A DNA stretch of 64,000 nucleotides from Prorocentrum cordatum (GCA_963575745.1 CAUYUJ010016902.1:187558-251557); one strand, 5' to 3'; numbered from the stretch's first letter, positions 21,761-32,087 are shown. The notes: a model not told the origin generated them from the letters alone. Made by a program: numbers and translations.

Positions 21761-22129
21761 AGAGCACATCCAAGCCAGAGCATCCCGGAGCCCTGGATGG
21801 GGCCCGATACGGCCCCACAAGCCAACCGAAATGGCCAGCTCCGAAACACACCTCCACCCTGTAAAACTGAGCAGCGGGCCGTACGAGACATCCCCACAAT
21901 CCGGGCGCGAACGGGCCCGTGGCACACCCTTCGCCAGCAGAGCACTGGCCCGCATCCCCAGGCACGATCGCGCCGCGTGCCGCCCTGGCGAAAAGTGCCC
22001 CAAGAGCATTGACAGCAAGGGTCTCTGTCTGGCAGCAGTGCGAGCATCTTCCTTCCTACCCCTCGCCTTCGGTCATCCTGCTGCTCCTCCTCCCCCTCCT
22101 TCGCTTCGCACACCTCAACGGTTTCGCGG

Positions 22130-22440
22130 AATGGCGGGGGCGTCTCATGCGAAACTGGCTGGACCCCCTCGCACGCGCCATCTCTTTGCCCATAATTGCG
22201 GGGACGTCTCAGGCGAAACAGAAAGGATCACCTCGCGGGCGGCGGCAGCCTCAGGTCACGGTATCACGAGCCCAAAAGTTCTTCGGATATTTCAGGCGAT
22301 ATGGGCCAGACCACATCTCGCGTAGCGTCTGAAACCCTAGAATTGCGAGGACGTCTCAAGCGAAATGGGTCAGGCCATGCCAAATCTGGCCGTCTCGGAA
22401 CACAAACCAGTGAGGATGTCTCATGCGAAATGGGCCGAAC
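22130..22440 (+). repeat. Second block of the 65-bp GAGGATGTCTC array
   Basis: Cores at about 22138, 22201, 22274, 22347 and 22412 (GGGACGTCTCAGGCGAAAC and variants). Between the two blocks (21760-22130) the sequence is not clearly repetitive. Confidence 0.83.
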
Positions 22441-23208
22441 CACCCCAACATGATGCCAGTGTCTCGACGCGCCGCGGGTCCCTCGGGTGGCCTCCACTCT
22501 AACCGCCAGAACGCCCCCCCTGGCACCTGCCGGGCGACCCGGGAACACTCCAAGGCGAAACCGATGGAACTGAGACTGGCGAGAAGTGCCCATAAAAATG
22601 GTCGGCTCGCGTGGAGCAGGGATTGGGTACGTCTCGGGCAATACAGGCCGACTAGGGCGGCCCCGGCCGAATCCGCCCAGAGGTCCTCGACAGAACGCGC
22701 CCCAGGAGAGGCTCGGGAGTCGATTTCGACAGGAGGGCGACAGTGAGGAGGACGACGAGGACGCCGTCGTCGACGACGATCTCGGGAGGCCCTGTTTGCT
22801 CTTCTCCGCGTCCAACTCCAGCTCATCGTGCTCTGCTGCTCCTTTTGGTCTTCTCCTGATCTCCTCCCGCCATTCTTACACCGTTAAGCCTCGCTCCTGC
22901 TCGTCTCATCCTGTTGCTCTCCTCCTCTTCTCCCCCTGCTCCCCTTCGATTACGTATCTTCTCCGGCTTGTCATGCTCGACTCTTCCCCCATACTCATCA
23001 CGCATCCTCCGCCCTCCCTCCTGCGCATGCCATCCTCCCCCCTGGCCCGCCATCCAGACGAACATCCGACCAAACTCACGGAGCTCCTCGTGCTGCGCAG
23101 CACTGCGTGATGCTCAGCACCTCGCGCCGCGGACGGGGCAGCACCGAAACGGGCCCCCGGCGGCCCGACCAACGTCGCGACAACAATTTGCCCGTTATGC
23201 TGGGCCCC
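22441..23208. other. Non-coding or unrecognised sequence
   Basis: A weak family P-like match (GACAGAACGCGCCCCAGGAG) lies at 22689. No gene recognised. Confidence 0.4.
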
Positions 23209-23210
23209 TA

Positions 23211-23386
23211 CAGTCGGGGCGTTGACCTAAGGAACCCTAAGTAAGGAACGAGGCCCCTTTTCCCATAAAGTAAACTTCGATTTCCCATCGAAAACATAAG
23301 GAAAGCCTGAGGCAAGCTGCGAAACACTTGAAGGAACACGGAGCCCCTCCCCAACGAAAAGGGTTCCTTCTTCAGGGCCCCGACTG
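23211..23386 (+). mobile_element. Tc1/mariner-like MITE with TA duplication (176 bp)
   Basis: Terminal repeats CAGTCGGGGC (left) and GCCCCGACTG (right) are perfect. TA flanks at 23209-23210 and 23387-23388 fit the TA target of Tc1/mariner. The inner arms continue as an imperfect inverted repeat: AAGGAACCCT at the left, AGGGTTCCTT at the right. It is too short to code for a transposase. Confidence 0.82.
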
Positions 23387-23388
23387 TA

Positions 23389-24830
23389 GGTCCACTCCTG
23401 GGGCCCAATGCCATAAAACGAGAAGCCAGAAAGAAAAACCAAGCCCGTGGAGATGGCACAGAGATCCGGGTGCCCATGTCTTGAACAAAGCCAGCCGACG
23501 GATGCCCGGAAATCCGCCGACCCCTTGTGTCTCTGGTAGCGGAGGTCTCTATCATCAGAAGAAGCATGCACTCCACCACTTACTCTGGCCCAGAAACAGT
23601 ACAGTGGTAATGACTGCCTGCGCCTACCGCGCACACAGCCTCTCTTAGCCAAATACGTGGCTCTACCCTGCCAAGGCTGTCTGGACAAACATTGGTCTCA
23701 AGCGAGACAGGGCCAGCACCCCATGTACAGCAATTCCATCCCTGAAATGATCGCAGAGTACGTCTTAAGACGCACAAGTCATGACACCTAGCTTGTATCG
23801 TCGTCGCAAGCTCGCTCGGAGCGGACGGTTCTAAGGTGCTTAACAAATCATCGGACTCGATGCGCGTGGGCAATCCATGCAAGCATTGAACCTACTCACC
23901 CTGGTCCGGGATTTGTCCGACTGCCACTGGATAGACATGTCCCAGACCGACAATAAATCTCCGCAAAAGGTCGGATTGTGGACGTTGCGTGGTTTCTTCA
24001 TGCGCCCAAAGTTGCAATGACGCAGCCTTGGCCCCAGCGGACGTCGCAAAGTTCGCAGCATGAGCAGCAGGTGTCAAGAACATATCCACACACACACATA
24101 CCTGCAAGACAATTTTACACCGCACGAAATGGCGGGCAGATATATCCGTCCACTAGGCCTCGAGGCCATGGGAACACAACTGCAAAGCGGTGAATGTCGG
24201 TATGCTCTTGCGGCGGAATCAGCATCCTGGCCTCCTCACTATAGCACTACTGATCCGTTGACTGCATCCTGGGTTTCGCAAGTGTGCAGTCTGCGCTACG
24301 CCGAGAAGTGCAATCAACAGCAGCTGAAGGCGCGAACAACATATGTACGGCTGTTTGATCAATCTTTGATGAGGACGTACCACGACAACAATCAAAGTAA
24401 CCGTTGGGCTTAGCACACACTCGTCAGATCCAGGACATAGTCACGCCAATCAACAATGATGGAAAACCAGATGATGGAGATGAAGCGATGACAAACACGG
24501 ATATCATGATAATCAAGCATGGAGCGGGTAAAATAATGCTGCCAGGTTAACCTCCGTAGTTCCAATGACCGAAGACGAACACTTGTTGCCTCGGGGCGAT
24601 ACGGAAAGACTATCTGAATTTGCACGACAGAACTATCATATCAACAAAGGAGAACCGCACGAATGCAACAAGCGCGTGGGTGAATACATTGGCTGCGAGT
24701 GTCCCGGTGGGAAGTCCCAGATGAGACTCGGCGGCACTGGACAGCAGCAGGGGCATCGATCGAGTCGTTCAAAAGGTCATGAAGGACGCATGCTCCTGGC
24801 AGCAGCGAGGCAAGTCACGTATCACACAAC
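23389..24830. other. Low-repeat spacer, no gene recognised
   Basis: About 1.4 kb of average composition with few repeats. Open frames up to 153 residues show no known motif. One relative of the array core (GGTCTCAAGCGAGACAG) is at 23695. A multi-exon gene cannot be excluded. Confidence 0.4.
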
Positions 24831-24835
24831 GCCGG

Positions 24836-25017
24836 CGGAGGAAGAGGGAGGGAGGGAGGGAGGAAGGGAGCGAGGGAGGGAGAAGGAGGAGGAGGACGAC
24901 GAGGGCGAGGGAGGATGATGACGAGGAGGAGGAGGAGGTGGAGGAGGATGAGGGTGAGGATGAGGAGAAGGAGGAGGAGGAGGAGGAGGAGGAGGAGGAG
25001 GAGGAGGAGGAGGGAGG
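24836..25017 (+). repeat. (GGA)n/(GGGA)n purine microsatellite
   Basis: GGGAGGGA then GGA units, with an uninterrupted run of about 15 at 24970-25015. Confidence 0.95.
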
Positions 25018-25061
25018 ATGCCGTCTCTCGAGCAGGGGAACGAAAGGCGAACGAAAGAAGC

Positions 25062-25215
25062 GTCCAGTGGGACGCACAGAGACGAACTAGTACGATATGT
25101 CCTCCTTGGAGGCGCGCGTCCGACCCGAACGGATAGTATACCCATCCTGTGGCATATCGTTTCCCGAGCAGTGGCCAGAATGCGTCCCGCCACGACGCAT
25201 AGACCATAAGACTTC
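25062..25215 (+). repeat. Dispersed 155-bp repeat (GTCCAGTGGGACGCACAG), copy 1
   Basis: Nearly identical to 28453-28614: GACGCACAGAGAC, CTAGTACGATATGTC, GGCGCGCGTCCGACCCGAA, ATAGTATACCCATCCTGTGG, CGACGCATAGACCATAAGAC. Partial relatives are at 60877 and 61610. Confidence 0.92.
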
Positions 25216-25592
25216 TCTCGGGCCGGGCGAAAGAAGGGGGATAGCAAAGGCTTGGGTAGAGAATCAGCTCACGCAGCTAATTTTCCCAGCGCCTCCCGGC
25301 GCCGGGAGGCGCCCATGTATCGAGGAATGGTCCCGGCGGCGGCGCCGAAGCCAGTCGCACGCAGCATATCTCGTCATCCCCCCTTTCTCTATCCCCCTCC
25401 CCTTTTCGTTCGGCCCGAGAGACAGGAATCGACTGCAGAATTGACTTGCCCCGGAACTTAAATATGGCCTCGTCGAATCTACAAGTGGCCCCGGAAGTTA
25501 ATTACTCCGACGGTAGGACCCCGCACGAGGATCTGCTTAGCTTACCCTTTGCCCTTTCCTCCTCCCCCTGGCGGACACCCTTTCCTCTCGCC
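25216..25592. other. Spacer downstream of the helicase fragment
   Basis: No gene. CCCGGCGCCGGGAG palindrome at 25296. It would hold the 3' end of the helicase transcript if that is expressed. Confidence 0.4.
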
Positions 25593-26840
25593 CTATGCAC
25601 TGCCCTCTATTCCTCCTTCTATGTTTCTTCCTCCTTCTCCTCCTCCTCCTCCTCCTCCTCCTCCTCCTCGCGCCACCTCCTCTTCGTCGTCGCCCTCCCC
25701 CATGCCCCTCCCCTCCTCATCCTCCTGCCTCTTATCCATGTGCACCTCCCGTTCCCCGTGGCCGTGGCAAGCAACTCGATTTTCCTCGGCGCCGTCGCCG
25801 CGTCGGCCAGCGCGCGCGCGTTTGCCGACGGCTAGATCGCGAAGCCGTCGGGGCAACCCTTTGGGCCAAGCCGCCGGGACAACCTCGCAGGCCGCAGGGG
25901 CGCGGGGGCCAGCCGTTGGGGCACCCCGCGGGCCTCCAGGTGCGCGCCGCGGCGCCCAGGCGGGTGGCAGCGCGAAGCCCAGCTCTGCCGCGAGCTGCTC
26001 CGCCTCAGCCCTGGAGCCCACCGCTCTCTTGCCAAATTCCTGTAGCGCCTTCCGCAGGGACGCCGGCGGCCCGCGCTCCAGGAACTCTCGCGCGGCCGGC
26101 CGCAGGATCAGCATGTTCCGCATGCATGTGGCGCGGGAGAACATGACGTAGAGGCGCAGCCACCACATCTCGTCCGACGTGCCCGTGCGGCCAGCGTCCT
26201 CATCCCTGGCGCAGTCGACAGTGACGCCCTTGCGCAGCGTCTGGCCATGCGACAGCGTGGAGGCCAGGTAGGACGCATGCGCCAGGGTGAACCCCGAGCG
26301 GCGCACAGCTTGCGCCCCCGAGCTCTGCCACGTGAACTCCTGCTCGCTGGGCCTGAACATGAGCAAGCTCCTCGCCCGCGCCTCGGCCTCGCCGTCGTCG
26401 CCAGCGCCATCGGCGCGCTGCTGCAGCACCTCGGCGACCTCCTTGTAGATCGGGGACTCCTGGAAGCCGCGCGCCTGCAGCCAGATTCCCTGCGGTAGGT
26501 AGCGAGGGCAGAACTGGCCCGGCGCGCACTCCTCGTAGTCCCGCTCGTCGTCTGCGTGAAATTCGAAGGACACGATGGTGGCCCGTTGCTCCTGCACGAA
26601 CCCCAACTTCTTCTTCAGCTCCTCCTGCACGGCCGTGAACCGGACCTCCATGCCGACGTGTGCCGGTAAGACGCCGTGGATGTCCCCGGTTTTGGGCATG
26701 TTCGGAACGTTCAGGAGGCGCCGGCCTGCGTCTGGGTCGCCCTGAATCGTGCCGCACTCGTCTACGGCCTGTTCGTAACATGATATGCGGGCCCCATAGG
26801 GAGGGGGTTCCCGCCGGAGACTTCCTCGCAATTCACTCAC
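25593..26840 (-). CDS. Pif1/SF1-like helicase C-terminal fragment
   Basis: A 415-residue open frame whose residues 40-265 look like the C-terminal RecA-like half of a Pif1/SF1 helicase: GVLPAHVGMEVRF, then LPQGIWLQ, then SHGQTLRKGVTVDC (motif V-like) and WWLRLYVMFSRAT (motif VI-like YVxxSR), ending LERGPPASLRKAL. I recall similar proteins being abundant in dinoflagellates. Helicases of this family unwind DNA using ATP, but the Walker A and B motifs are missing, so this piece alone cannot be active. The listed ATG lies inside the upstream 160-bp array, so the first 24 or so residues are not genuine. A candidate splice acceptor (CAG before GCCGTAGACG, exon start 26768) would make this a terminal exon. 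Residues 290-415 are low-complexity, with a Gly run from a CCT tract. It is either a terminal exon or a truncated pseudogene; transcripts would decide. Confidence 0.6.
   Translation of the reverse strand: MSELRGSLRREPPPYGARISCYEQAVDECGTIQGDPDAGRRLLNVPNMPKTGDIHGVLPAHVGMEVRFTAVQEELKKKLGFVQEQRATIVSFEFHADDERDYEECAPGQFCPRYLPQGIWLQARGFQESPIYKEVAEVLQQRADGAGDDGEAEARARSLLMFRPSEQEFTWQSSGAQAVRRSGFTLAHASYLASTLSHGQTLRKGVTVDCARDEDAGRTGTSDEMWWLRLYVMFSRATCMRNMLILRPAAREFLERGPPASLRKALQEFGKRAVGSRAEAEQLAAELGFALPPAWAPRRAPGGPRGAPTAGPRAPAACEVVPAAWPKGLPRRLRDLAVGKRARAGRRGDGAEENRVACHGHGEREVHMDKRQEDEEGRGMGEGDDEEEVARGGGGGGGGGGEGGRNIEGGIEGSA
25632..25670 (+). repeat. (CCT)n microsatellite inside the helicase frame
   Basis: Perfect CCT run encoding poly-Gly on the minus strand near the protein C-terminus. 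Confidence 0.93.
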
Positions 26841-27357
26841 AGACGAGGCTCCCGCCTGATACTTCCTCCATACTCAGGCCTCAAGAGCCCAAAAGTGACG
26901 ACAGTTACACGTTTCGGATGATCCGCTCGGATTACCAACATGAAGCGCGGGAGCCATAGGGAGGGGGCTCCCGCCGGAGACTTCCTCGCAATTCACTCAC
27001 AGACGAGGTTCCCGCCTGATACTTCCTCCATACTCAGGCCTCAGGAACCCCAAAGTGACGACGGTTACACGTTTCGGATGACCCGATCGAATTACCAACA
27101 TGAAGCGCGGGCACCATAGGGAGGGGGCTCCCGCCGGAGACTTCCTCGCAATTCACTCACAGACGAGGCTCCCGCCTAATACTTCCTCCAGATTCAGGTC
27201 TCAGGAACCCAGAAGTGACGACAATTACACGTTTCGGATGACCCGCTCGGATTACCAACATGAAGTGCGGGCCCTATAGGGAGGGGGCTCCCGCCTGAGA
27301 CTTCCTCGCAATTCACTCACCGACGAGGCTCCCGCCTGATACTTCTTCCATATTCAA
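26772..27357 (-). repeat. 160-bp tandem array, 3.6 units, with two GAGGA-GTCTC cores per unit
   Basis: CCATAGGGAGGGGG (or variant) begins near 26794, 26954, 27114 and 27274, a period of exactly 160. On the minus strand each unit holds GAGGAAGTATCAGGCGGGA and GAGGAAGTCTCCGGCGGGA, relatives of the core at 7.7, 21.3 and 39.3 kb. The right end stops in the middle of a unit. The left end stops at the candidate helicase exon. Confidence 0.95.
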
Positions 27358-27775
27358 TCTAGGGAGTGGTTGATGACAAAGTGATGAGTCAGTGAGTGCT
27401 GATGATGAGTGAGTGATGAGTGAGTGATGATGATGCTGATGATGATGATGACCAGTGAGTGGGTGATCGAGAGATGATGATGGTGATGGTGACGACGATG
27501 TTGAGAGAAGCGGCGGTCCTACCGTCGGAGGACCACTGCCTCCAAAGCCTACTGAGGATGAGTGAGAAATTGAGTGAGTAAATGGGTGATAGAGTGGTGA
27601 TGATGGTGACGATGATGATGTGAGGATTATGATGATTACTGATGACGGTGATGGTGGTTGATGGTGATGATGATGGTAATGATGATAAGTGTGTGCGTGT
27701 GATGACGATGATGGTGGTTGATGGTGATGATGATGGTGATGATGGTGAGTGTGTGTGGGAGAGAGAGAGAGAGGA
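27358..27775 (+). repeat. TGATGA/GATGGT low complexity
   Basis: GAGTGATGA at the left, GATGATGGTGATG and a 54-bp near-duplicate (27655-27700, 27710-27755). Ends with (GA)n then poly-G. Confidence 0.88.
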
Positions 27776-28045
27776 AAGGGGGGGGGTGAGATCCTGCGCG
27801 GCGTGTGCAGAGAAAACAAGAACCCCACTTTGGATGTGGGGAACAAAACGTAGTTTTTTTCTTCATAGGTTCGACCCAAATACCAAAACTTTGGGGTGCA
27901 TCGATTTTCTGCAGTCGATGCGCTGCTCGAATCCTGGCCCGCTTCTCGAGGCAGATCGGGCCGTCTGGCGACGAGGTGCCTCCGAGGAGGCCCAGGAGAC
28001 GGGTCGAGACAGGCAGGGAGGGCCGCCGCCGTCTCCGCGTCCCCT
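27776..28045. other. Unrecognised spacer
   Basis: No gene or repeat family assigned. Confidence 0.4.
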
Positions 28046-28049
28046 CCCC

Positions 28050-28195
28050 ATGCAGTGGGGGCCCTTCCACAAGAAATCTTCCACAAGAAGCCCAACCCTG
28101 AGACCACAGAACGTCCATGGATCTTTGGTGTGGGGGCGTCCTGCTGTCCACCGCAAAACCATCGAAACCCAAGAAGCCCTGGATGCTTCCACTGT
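28050..28195 (+). repeat. Dispersed repeat (GAACGTCCATGGATC), copy 1
   Basis: Matches 56815-57000 on the same strand: CACAAGAAGCCCAACCCTGAGACC, GACGTCCATGGAT, then GTGTGGGGGCGTCC versus GCGTGGGGACGCC, and CCATCGAAACCCAAGAAGCC. Those words are each shared with small changes. Confidence 0.75.
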
Positions 28196-28270
28196 ATACT
28201 GCCACCAATGCATAAATAGAGTGGCAACATGCGGGCGCGCCCATTGCGACCCGGGCGGAGAGGACAGGCG

Positions 28271-28292
28271 GCGTCAGCCAAAATGGCTGCGA
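28271..28292 (-). other. Possible decayed spliced-leader relic
   Basis: On the minus strand CGCAGCCATTTTGGCTGACG agrees with the SL at about 18 of 22 positions. The matching core AGCCATTTTGGCT is partly palindromic and could arise by chance. No SL-adjacent coding sequence is recognised. Confidence 0.25.
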
Positions 28293-28452
28293 TGCGCGAA
28301 GCAAGCGCTAGGCACTTGGGAGAAGCTCGAAAATCGAGGAAGAGGAGCACGATAACATAACACAACGCCCATCGACCGATGCTGAGGTTTTGGGCCGCGC
28401 ACAGACCGCCCTCCTAGGTAGTCCAGGCTGGCCTCAGAAGACCCCCCGAGTA

Positions 28453-28614
28453 GTCCAGTGGGACGCACAGAGACAAACTAGTACGATATGTCATCCTTGC
28501 AGGCGCGCGTCCGACCCGAAGAGATAGTATACCCATCCTGTGGTATATCGCTTCCCGAGCGGAGTGGCCAGAGAGCGCCCCGCCACGACGCATAGACCAT
28601 AAGACTACTCGGTG
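28453..28614 (+). repeat. Dispersed 155-bp repeat (GTCCAGTGGGACGCACAG), copy 2
   Basis: See 25062-25215. About nine in ten bases agree by eye, with a few small indels. Confidence 0.92.
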
Positions 28615-28697
28615 CGCGCGTCGCCCCCTGGGGGGGCCGACGCACACCTAGTATTAGCATGTTGGGGCAACGCCGATCCGGGGTAGTCTCAACTTGC

Positions 28698-28818
28698 CAT
28701 CGCTCGGACGTCCATTCCCCGTCCATTTTTCGATCTCGTGCGTGCATTTTTTCGCGAGGTGGACCAAAATGCTCCTCGATGGCCTTCGCCGAGAGACAAC
28801 GCACACGTCCGAGCGATG
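28698..28818 (+). mobile_element. Family B palindromic element, copy 1 (121 bp)
   Basis: Ends CATCGCTCGGACGT and ACGTCCGAGCGATG are perfect inverted repeats. A second pair of arms lies inside (GTGCGTGCATTTTTTCG against the right arm). Copies 2 (52218) and 3 (57057) have nearly the same length. I could not define a target duplication. Confidence 0.85.
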
Positions 28819-28909
28819 CTGGCACCGCCTCCGGCGGCCCAAACAAGTAGGCGCCAATCCCAGGATTCCCTCTGCTTTCATATCTGTTCTGGACCTTCGT
28901 CCGCCCCTC

Positions 28910-28963
28910 CACTTCCCATATTTTCCCGTAGTCTCCTGGGAATCGACGATTCATTGTGTCTCC

Positions 28964-29053
<90 letters not shown>

Positions 29054-29063
29054 CCCCTCCTGA
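28910..29063 (+). repeat. Family G repeat, copy 4, with an expanded (TG)n
   Basis: CACTTCCCATATTTTCCC, CTGGGAATCGACGATTCATT, then TTTCCCCTCCTGA as in other copies. Where those have a short GTGTCTGTGTGT, this has about 40 TG units (28971-29050). Confidence 0.88.
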
Positions 29064-29195
29064 GGCATCGACGACAAGAGCGACTGCGAGACTGACGTAG
29101 ATGTGTCGTGTCATCCCCTCTCCGGGCTCCGTCCAGGGACCGTGCCCTTGCCGCAAAAGCACGCAGACGACATGGACTCCATCGTGGCGTGTTGC

Positions 29196-29296
29196 CTCCT
29201 CCTCCTCCTCCTCCTCCTCCTCCCCCTCCTCCTCCTCCTCCTCCTCCTCCTCCTCCTCCTCCTCCTCCTCCTCCCCCTCCTCCTCCTCCTCCCCGT
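29196..29296 (+). repeat. (CCT)n microsatellite
   Basis: About 30 CCT units with two CCC interruptions. Confidence 0.96.
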
Positions 29297-29436
29297 CGCT
29301 GGAAGAGGGCGGCCGCCACGGGCCCGGCAGCGGGACGGAGTCCCCTGGGAAACCTGGCGCCGCCCGCGAGCGGCACCGCCCCAGCCCGCGCTGGAACTTC
29401 TTCTCCGAATGGTCATGAATCGGGAGCGGCCAAGAT

Positions 29437-29496
29437 GGGGGAGGAGGAGGAGGAGGAGGAGGAGGAGGAGGAGGAGGAGGAGGAGGAGGAGGAGGA
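29437..29496 (+). repeat. (GGA)n microsatellite
   Basis: About 19 GGA units, placed inside the region homologous to 12280-12300, so it is probably a later expansion there. With 29196-29296 it makes a GGA/CCT inverted pair. Confidence 0.95.
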
Positions 29497-29504
29497 AGTA
29501 GGGG

Positions 29505-29682
29505 GGTGTCCTTGAGGGGGAGGGTGCAAATCATGACCGGCGGCATGTGCGCGGCCCAGAGGGGGGGGGCCAGGGACGTAATGAAACAAGAAGAGGCGCC
29601 ATGGAATCTGGGGAAAGATCCTGGCCCACGCCATGATATCCCCCCCCCCCTAGTCATCACCCCCCTCTTTTCCGCCCCCGAC
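29505..29682 (+). repeat. Dispersed 180-bp repeat (GGCGGCATGTGCGCGGCC), copy 2
   Basis: Direct match to 12296-12474; see there. Confidence 0.9.
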
Positions 29683-30150
29683 TGAAGATACAGTCAACCC
29701 GCAGAGTCAGGATGCTAAGGATGCAAGGCCCTTGGACGCCCATTTCGAAGCGCTTCGAGCGGGGCGCGGCCAACGAAACTGGCCAAGGATGGACCCAGGA
29801 GGCAAGGATGCAAGGGCACTCTTGGGAGGGATGTCTGTCCTCACACTGCGGGTCGACTGTAATGCTTGACCTCTTTCGGCGGCGCGCCCAGGAGGAAGGC
29901 ACAGGGCGCGGACCTTCTCAGACGGCTCGGAAGGCCTCAGGCCTTCTGAGTGGCTTTCCAGATCTTCTCCGACAGCGGACGTCTCAAGAAAGCCGGGGAG
30001 TTTCTGAGAACCCCCGCCACCTCCTGAGAAGGCCTGCCCCCTTTTACTTCCATCCCGCGCTCGCCGCCGACTCTCTCTGCACACAAACACCCAGTCGGAG
30101 GAGAGGCAGTCAAGACACTGGCAGCTTTGGAAGCTCGTAACATCACAAAA
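29683..30150. other. Unrecognised spacer with CTTCTCAGA/CCTTCTGAG words
   Basis: CTTCTCAGA, GGCCTTCTGAG and CCTGAGAAGGCC recur at 29910-30030, resembling palindromes at 52790 and 56318. No gene recognised. Confidence 0.45.
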
Positions 30151-30282
30151 CAGGGGTAGCCTCCACCGAAGCAAGATGATCCTAGATGTTGGTGTTGGTG
30201 GTACTAGTTCGCAGACCTAGGAAGCCCGAATATTACCACCATTAACAAGATCCAGAGCATCTTCCCTCGGTGGAGGCACATC
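30151..30282 (+). repeat. Imperfect inverted repeat (fold-back), 130 bp
   Basis: Left arm GCCTCCACCGAAGCAAGATG, right arm CATCTTCCCTCGGTGGAGGC. A TTGGTGTTG word sits beside each arm. One copy only was seen. Confidence 0.65.
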
Positions 30283-30442
30283 GCCGACATTGGTGTTGAT
30301 GCCAAGTTCTAGGCCCTGGCAATTCCCCGTCCAGCCCGGATCCGCTCAAAATCGGTCCCCGGACATCTCCTGGGGTGAATCCAGACCCGCTTCCGGGGCG
30401 TAACCAGCTGCGGGGACCAGAAGCATCCAGGGGGCTCCAAGA

Positions 30443-30621
30443 TTAAGTCGGGCGTGTCCTAATACAGGCGGTTTTTTGTGGAAAATTGCAAGCAAATACC
30501 TTGAACCAATAATAATAATAATAATAATAATAATACTACTAATAATAATAGGAAGCTCGTCCCCTGACTATTTTTGACTATTTTCGAGTATTCCTCCTGT
30601 AGAGGGACAGGCCCGACTTAA
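30443..30621 (+). mobile_element. Family E MITE-like element, copy 3 (179 bp), with (AAT)n
   Basis: Ends TTAAGTCGGGCGTGTCC and GGGACAGGCCCGACTTAA. Flanks CTCCAAGA and CTACAAGA agree at 7 of 8. An AAT run (30508-30550) replaces part of the interior seen in other copies. Confidence 0.9.
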
Positions 30622-30737
30622 CTACAAGAGAAAGACGTACAGCACACACATCAGTACTCAGTGACGCGCGCGCGTACCCCCGCCCCAGAGGGCGGCCTCT
30701 CCCGATGGGTTCTCGGTGGGTGGCGGCGTTTGCGAGG

Positions 30738-30818
30738 CGGGGATCTATCCACATCTACCGCCTGGGACCCAGTGGGAACGGACGTCCTCGTGACCCAGCA
30801 GGCGGTAGATATGGAAAG
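30738..30818 (+). repeat. Family C fold-back, copy 1
   Basis: Arms ATCCACATCTACCGCCTGG and CAGGCGGTAGATATGGA enclose about 40 bases. Related to 30842 and 54608. Confidence 0.75.
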
Positions 30819-30841
30819 GTTTTGGCCACTGGGGGCCGAAA

Positions 30842-30922
30842 CATATCCATATCCACCGCCTGTGGAGGTCCGCGAACACCGATCCTCTGGGCGGTGGTGA
30901 TGTACGAGTATCCGCCCCGAAG
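30842..30922 (+). repeat. Family C fold-back, copy 2
   Basis: Arms CATATCCATATCCACCGCCT and GGGCGGTGGTGATGTACG, with GAGGTCC/GATCCTC just inside. Confidence 0.7.
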
Positions 30923-30924
30923 TT

Positions 30925-31130
30925 TTCTGTGCTTCTATTCTCTGACTTCTCTTGACTGGCCCCCCTCCTAGCCAGCTTGGCTTGCCGAGCGCCGTGAAAG
31001 CAGCAGAGAGAAGGGCACCGCCGGCCACCAGCCTTCGCGCCCTGTGCCGCGCGGGTGCATCGCCTGGGCACCGCCGCCCCAGGACCCGAATGGGAGCATC
31101 ACTGCAAAAACTGGCAATCACGAAGCCGAA
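30925..31130. other. Unrecognised spacer
   Basis: Short; no gene. Confidence 0.4.
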
Positions 31131-31132
31131 CA

Positions 31133-31325
31133 GCAAGTGGCATCCTGCACCCCAAACCAGCAGCGGCTGCTGTTGGGCAGGCGGCCTCCTGCTGTCTGCA
31201 GCGGGCAACGTCCGCGGCGGCGCCCACAGCGGCTCCTGCTCAAAAGTGGGCAGGAAGTGCTGCCGGTCTTTGCACCCACTCTTTCGGGATCCACTCCGGT
31301 CGTCCCGACAGGAGGCAGCGGATGT
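31133..31325 (+). repeat. Dispersed 190-bp repeat (CCCCAAACCAGCAGCGGC), copy 2
   Basis: Matches 15055-15245; see there. The open minus-strand frame of 289 residues spanning it has no recognised domain. Confidence 0.75.
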
Positions 31326-31714
31326 GGACGTGCTCGGGCGCCAGCAGGAGGATGCATCCACGACTTTCCACCGCCCGCCCGCTCGGTGCCGTGGGCGATG
31401 CCCCGCCTTCGCCCTCTCGCGCCAGACTTGTCCTCCACCTCGTCGCGCCGCTCTCTGGTGAAGGGCGGCCCTCCCGCCGAGGCCGCGGCGCACGAAACTG
31501 CGACGCACGAAGCTGCACACCTGCGATCGGCCCAGGGAGACAGACAGAGACCGAAAGAGAGCAGGGCTGAACCTAAACGGTGTTTTTCGTTTTCGTTTTT
31601 TTTGTTTTCGTTATCCCTCGCTTTTGTCTCGGAATCCGCCTTTACCGCAAATCGAAGTCGAAACGAAAACGGCCCACGAAAAAACCAAAAGCACAGCTTA
31701 GGTCCAGCCCTGAA

Positions 31715-31762
31715 AGAAAGAGAGAGAGAGAGAGAGAACAAAAAGAGAGAGAGAGAGAGAAG
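31715..31762 (+). repeat. (GA)n microsatellite
   Basis: Two GA runs separated by ACAAAA. The sequence just upstream (TTTTTCGTTTTCG...CGAAAACGGCCCACGAA, 31580-31690) forms a loose inverted repeat like that at 52660-53005. Confidence 0.9.
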
Positions 31763-32087
31763 AAGCAATCAAACCACTGCTTTCGAGCCCCGCGCACCCA
31801 GCGCCGCGAGGGAGGCCCTGGCGTCGGAGGTGCGGCCATGCGCTCTCCGCGGGCTGGGCGGGCAGCAAGACACCAGAGGGCGGCCGGCGCCGGCGCGCTG
31901 TACAGCGCCAGCGCCGGAGGAGGGCCCGTCCACATAGGTGGGCGGCGCAGGGGACGGTCCCAAGAGGGGCGGTACGACGAAGACAAATCCAGAACTCGGG
32001 CGACATGTATGCTGGTTCAAGCTCGGCGACGTCCCTCGTCTCGGCCCGGGGGGGGCATTTTCGGGCCTCGGGACAACCCGACCTCGC

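Noticed and set aside
30651-31520. 289-residue minus-strand frame as a gene
   Set aside because: Half of it is the 190-bp dispersed repeat and family C hairpins, and the frame is not kept in the other repeat copy.
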